From Brienomyrus brachyistius (Eukaryota; Chordata; Actinopteri; Osteoglossiformes; Mormyridae): a DNA stretch of 64,000 nt. The translations under genes and the position numbers were made by a program. Below are positions 61,246 through 64,000 of this stretch, piece by piece. Positions within the stretch are counted from its first letter, which is position 1. Each line of letters starts with the position of its first letter. A model generated the notes under the pieces. The model was not told the DNA's origin. It was given only the letters and a program-made list of their open reading frames with translations, and did not search any database. Location of the stretch: positions 31,420,118 to 31,484,117 of the forward strand of contig NC_064533.1 of NCBI RefSeq assembly GCF_023856365.1, written 5' to 3'.

Positions 61246-62352
61246 CAGCATCTGCCTGTTAATCATCTCCCTCCATCTGCAGAATGTCTTCACTCGCCCA
61301 CTGCTACACCTAAGCGGGACACAGGAGGAGTCCTCTTCCCTTAACCTACAGCTGGAGGAGCAGAGCCGTGCAGATGTGCACCTGAACGGACCATTGCAGC
61401 CTGCGTTCATCTCCTAGGAGAAGCCAAACTGCTGGCCAGGCTCCAATAATACCCCAGTGCCACAATTAAGCTCATGGACTGAGAAGTGAAACACGATGAT
61501 AAAATCTCTCTCAGAGTCTGCTGTTTGGGGTGTGACAGCCCGTGCGCTCTGAAGTTCTGGGTGGGATTATCACTGCCAATCACTGCCAAACACTGCCCAT
61601 TTGGCCCAATGGGAGCTAAAAAAAAAAGCAGCCAATGAGGAGCAGGATACACAAGTCCCGCCCACAGTGGGAAACTCTCAGTGCTACCTGTACCCATTTT
61701 GCCCCTGAGCTGTCAGACAAAATGGAGGAAGTTCTGGATGTTTCGCTCCCCACTCCCTCCTACGTGTTCCCCGCTGCTGGCACATGTCCCAGTTTGTTTT
61801 TATACCGTTCCTCCAGTGGAACTGCCTGGCTGCACCATCCCACTGAGAAAAGTCAGAGCAGCGGCTATGCATCCCCTAGCCAGCCCCTCCCCTTCACCTT
61901 CTGCAGAAGGTCCCTTGAGAGGATGGTCTCCAGGAGGCGGGACCACAGCCAAGCCGCCGTAGGAGCCCAGGAAGCTAAGCACCGACACTGAGTCACGCAG
62001 CGTGATCTCTGCGCGTTCGACTGCCGCCTGAGGGCCACGGCCGGTTTTATGCACGTGCCGTACCGTGGTGGATTCCCAACCTGACTCTGACCACGCCGAT
62101 GCCCCCTACAGGTTCGGGATGCTGCCTTTTCATAGGACGTGGCTTCACAGAATTACTCTTTCACGGTGCCACTTCCTTCCATATAGCTGAGCAATCGGAG
62201 CAACGGCAGAGCCAGGCAGAGACCCGCGTCTGTGGAGCCGGGCGGGTCCAGAGTATCGCTGGGTAATTGTTAAATACACAGGCGCCTAATTGCAAGTTTC
62301 TGTAATGAGGACATTAAAAACCACTGATGAAGCACAGCATCATCGGGGAGGT

Positions 62353-62367
62353 GGGGGGGGGGGGGGG
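62353..62367. repeat. Poly(G) tract, 15 nt
   Basis: G15. Confidence 0.85.
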
Positions 62368-62824
62368 TTAAGATCTCAATCAGGCGACGAGTCACATCTC
62401 TGAATCACTGGTGTCATCCTGAGTTTATCCACGGAATGTTTCAGGTCCCGAAGCTGCAAGTTACAACTGAATGTTGATCCTGTTCCGTTTCATTTCTTAT
62501 GCAGAATGTCCTCAGGGTACATTCAATACAAACGTGATACAAGGGTTTGTGCAGGCATCACCTATAACAAACACGAAGGCGTAGATTTAGCATAGATTTC
62601 TATAGGCATCATTGTAACATAGATAAATAAACACTGGATAAATGTATGTAGAAGATTGGGGTTGAGTAGGTATTGGGTAATGCTCAATGCGCTATTCACT
62701 CATGACTGCGATCCCGCCTTGCCCTCAGACGCCACACACACAACTGCGATAGGGCTGATCTCTAAACGAGAATAAGATTGTATGTGGGGAAGCTACAGAA
62801 ACTATAAGGAAGGTGCTTAGCAAA

Positions 62825-63640
62825 CGGCTCACAACACCAAGAAAACCAAGGAACTAATGATAGATTTTACAAAATCTAGCTGCAAGCCACAACTCCACAT
62901 AAATGGACAAGCAGATAGAGTCTCCGACTTCGGTATGAGCATCACCAAGGGCCTCTCATAGTCTGAAAACCCCTCCTCTCTGGTCAACAAAGCATAACAG
63001 CACCTTCATTTCCTGGGGAGTCTGAGGAGAGCCCATCTGCCACAGTAACTCCTAGTGAATTTCCACTACAGACAGCCTGGTCCTCCAGTTGTTCTGCCAC
63101 AGACCGGAAAGCCCTGCAATGCTTTGTCGAGGCAGCTGAACACATCATTGCTCTACGACTGGTAGACACTGAGGAAATCTACAACAACCTCGGTCTCTGA
63201 AGGGCCCTCGAGATCACCTCTGCCCCATCTGACCCCGGATGTGGTCTATTAGATCTTTTGCCATCAGTTAAATGATACAGGACCAAACATGCCCACTCTG
63301 CCTGACTCAGGAACAGCTTCCACCCCAGAGCTGTTACCGTGCTGAACTCCAGCCGCCATCGCTAGGCCTAACCCCCCACTGAGGGCACCCCCTCACCCCC
63401 TCAACACTGATGCTGCTGTGACCGACTGAACTTTACACTACTGCACTTTGTATTAACAGCGCAATACTCAATCTCCCATATATGTCATATGCCACATATA
63501 TATGTTTATAGATATTTTTATACAGTATTTACTTTATGTTTGATTTACATTATGTATATATTTAGGCCTATGCATGCAATTTTTGTCAATTTCAGAGGCT
63601 GCTAGTAAATTTTGTTGCACTTCTGTAATCTATTTACACG
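62825..63640 (+). pseudogene. Decayed non-LTR retrotransposon (LINE) 3' end
   Basis: The plus strand reads NTKKTKELMIDFTKS, PQLHING and SLVNKA, then HLHFLGSLRRAHLPQ, LLVNF, a Thr/Asp-Arg-Lys-Ala-like segment and, near 63170-63250, words resembling IYxSR and the LFxLLPSGRRY end of fish LINE reverse transcriptases. In such LINEs this is the C-terminal part of the reverse transcriptase ORF. Stop codons (first TAG near 62958) and several frame changes break it, so it is dead. The AT-rich part from 63460 with ATATAT and a TTTTGTTGCACTTCTG word looks like the 3' UTR. It could be L2-like or Rex-like; I cannot decide. Confidence 0.7.
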
Positions 63641-63660
63641 ATTATTACATTTGATTACAT

Positions 63661-63866
63661 TTAACACTAGCAGAACTAAACTACAACTCCAGTTATATTT
63701 AACATACCTAATCCAAGACTCCAGTTGGATTATATTTAGTATAGCTAAACCAAGACTCCATTTCTCTTACTTCTAGCATAGCTAAACCAAGATTCCAGTC
63801 CGATTACATTTAGCATAGCTAATTTAAGAATGCAGTTATTTTGCATTTAGCATAGATAAATCAGGG
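63661..63866 (+). repeat. 37-bp minisatellite, about 5.5 units
   Basis: Units start at 63661 (38 bp), 63699, 63736, 63773, 63810 and 63847 (partial). The core is TTAGCATAGCTAAACCAAGA followed by CTCCAGT and an AT-rich end. Similarity is about 70-85% between neighbours. It follows directly after the LINE 3' end, and the bases just before 63661 look like a further partial unit. Confidence 0.8.
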
Positions 63867-64000
63867 CCATAATTCTCTGCTAAATCTCCTGTTCAGACCA
63901 TAGGGATGCTACTCTGGATCAAACTGCTCAAACCCTCAGGACAGGCAGGGGTGAAGCCAAACGACACAGGACCTTAATGACTCTGCAGCAGGAGTCTGAG

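Overview
This is vertebrate nuclear DNA, almost certainly from a teleost fish. Only two protein-coding genes can be supported. Their coding exons are small islands joined by consensus GT-AG introns, and the rest is intron, UTR and intergenic DNA full of fish-type repeats: tRNA-headed V-SINE-like elements with GATG tails, LINE remnants, minisatellites and long poly(C)/poly(G) runs. The species cannot be determined from the sequence alone.

Region 1 (about 1-14,730, + strand) is the 3' half of CNOT4, the RING-type E3 ubiquitin ligase associated with the CCR4-NOT complex. Six exons can be joined in perfect phase (1-107, 746-803, 1142-1397, 1877-2311, 7401-7634, 12936-13246). They encode about 466 C-terminal residues ending at a TAG. 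The RING and RRM exons lie upstream of the window. Intron 5 carries a 2.1-kb minisatellite of 46-bp and 38-bp units (7913-10049).

Region 2 (about 14,731-20,998) lies between two convergent genes. Its outstanding feature is a long, nearly perfect inverted repeat (15523-15683) with 73-nt arms and a 15-nt loop.

Region 3 (20,999 to beyond 64,000, - strand) is TMEM178B, a four-pass membrane protein of the claudin-like TMEM178 family. Its last three coding exons are present (56024-55911, 22323-22186, 21252-20999). Exon 1 is not visible and is inferred to lie beyond position 64,000. The 33.6-kb and >8-kb introns hold nearly all of the mobile and tandem repeats: a 20-bp/120-bp higher-order array (46781-47180), a 38-bp array of about 1.5 kb (51606-53121), a 57-bp array split by a 250-bp terminal-inverted-repeat element (44767-45337), a 22-bp array (42791-43438), several V-SINE-like copies with target-site duplications, and a decayed LINE 3' end (62825-63640).

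The two genes have no obvious functional link: one acts in mRNA turnover and ubiquitylation, the other is a membrane protein. Neither shows frame disruption. The novelty here lies in noncoding structure rather than in an unknown protein system.
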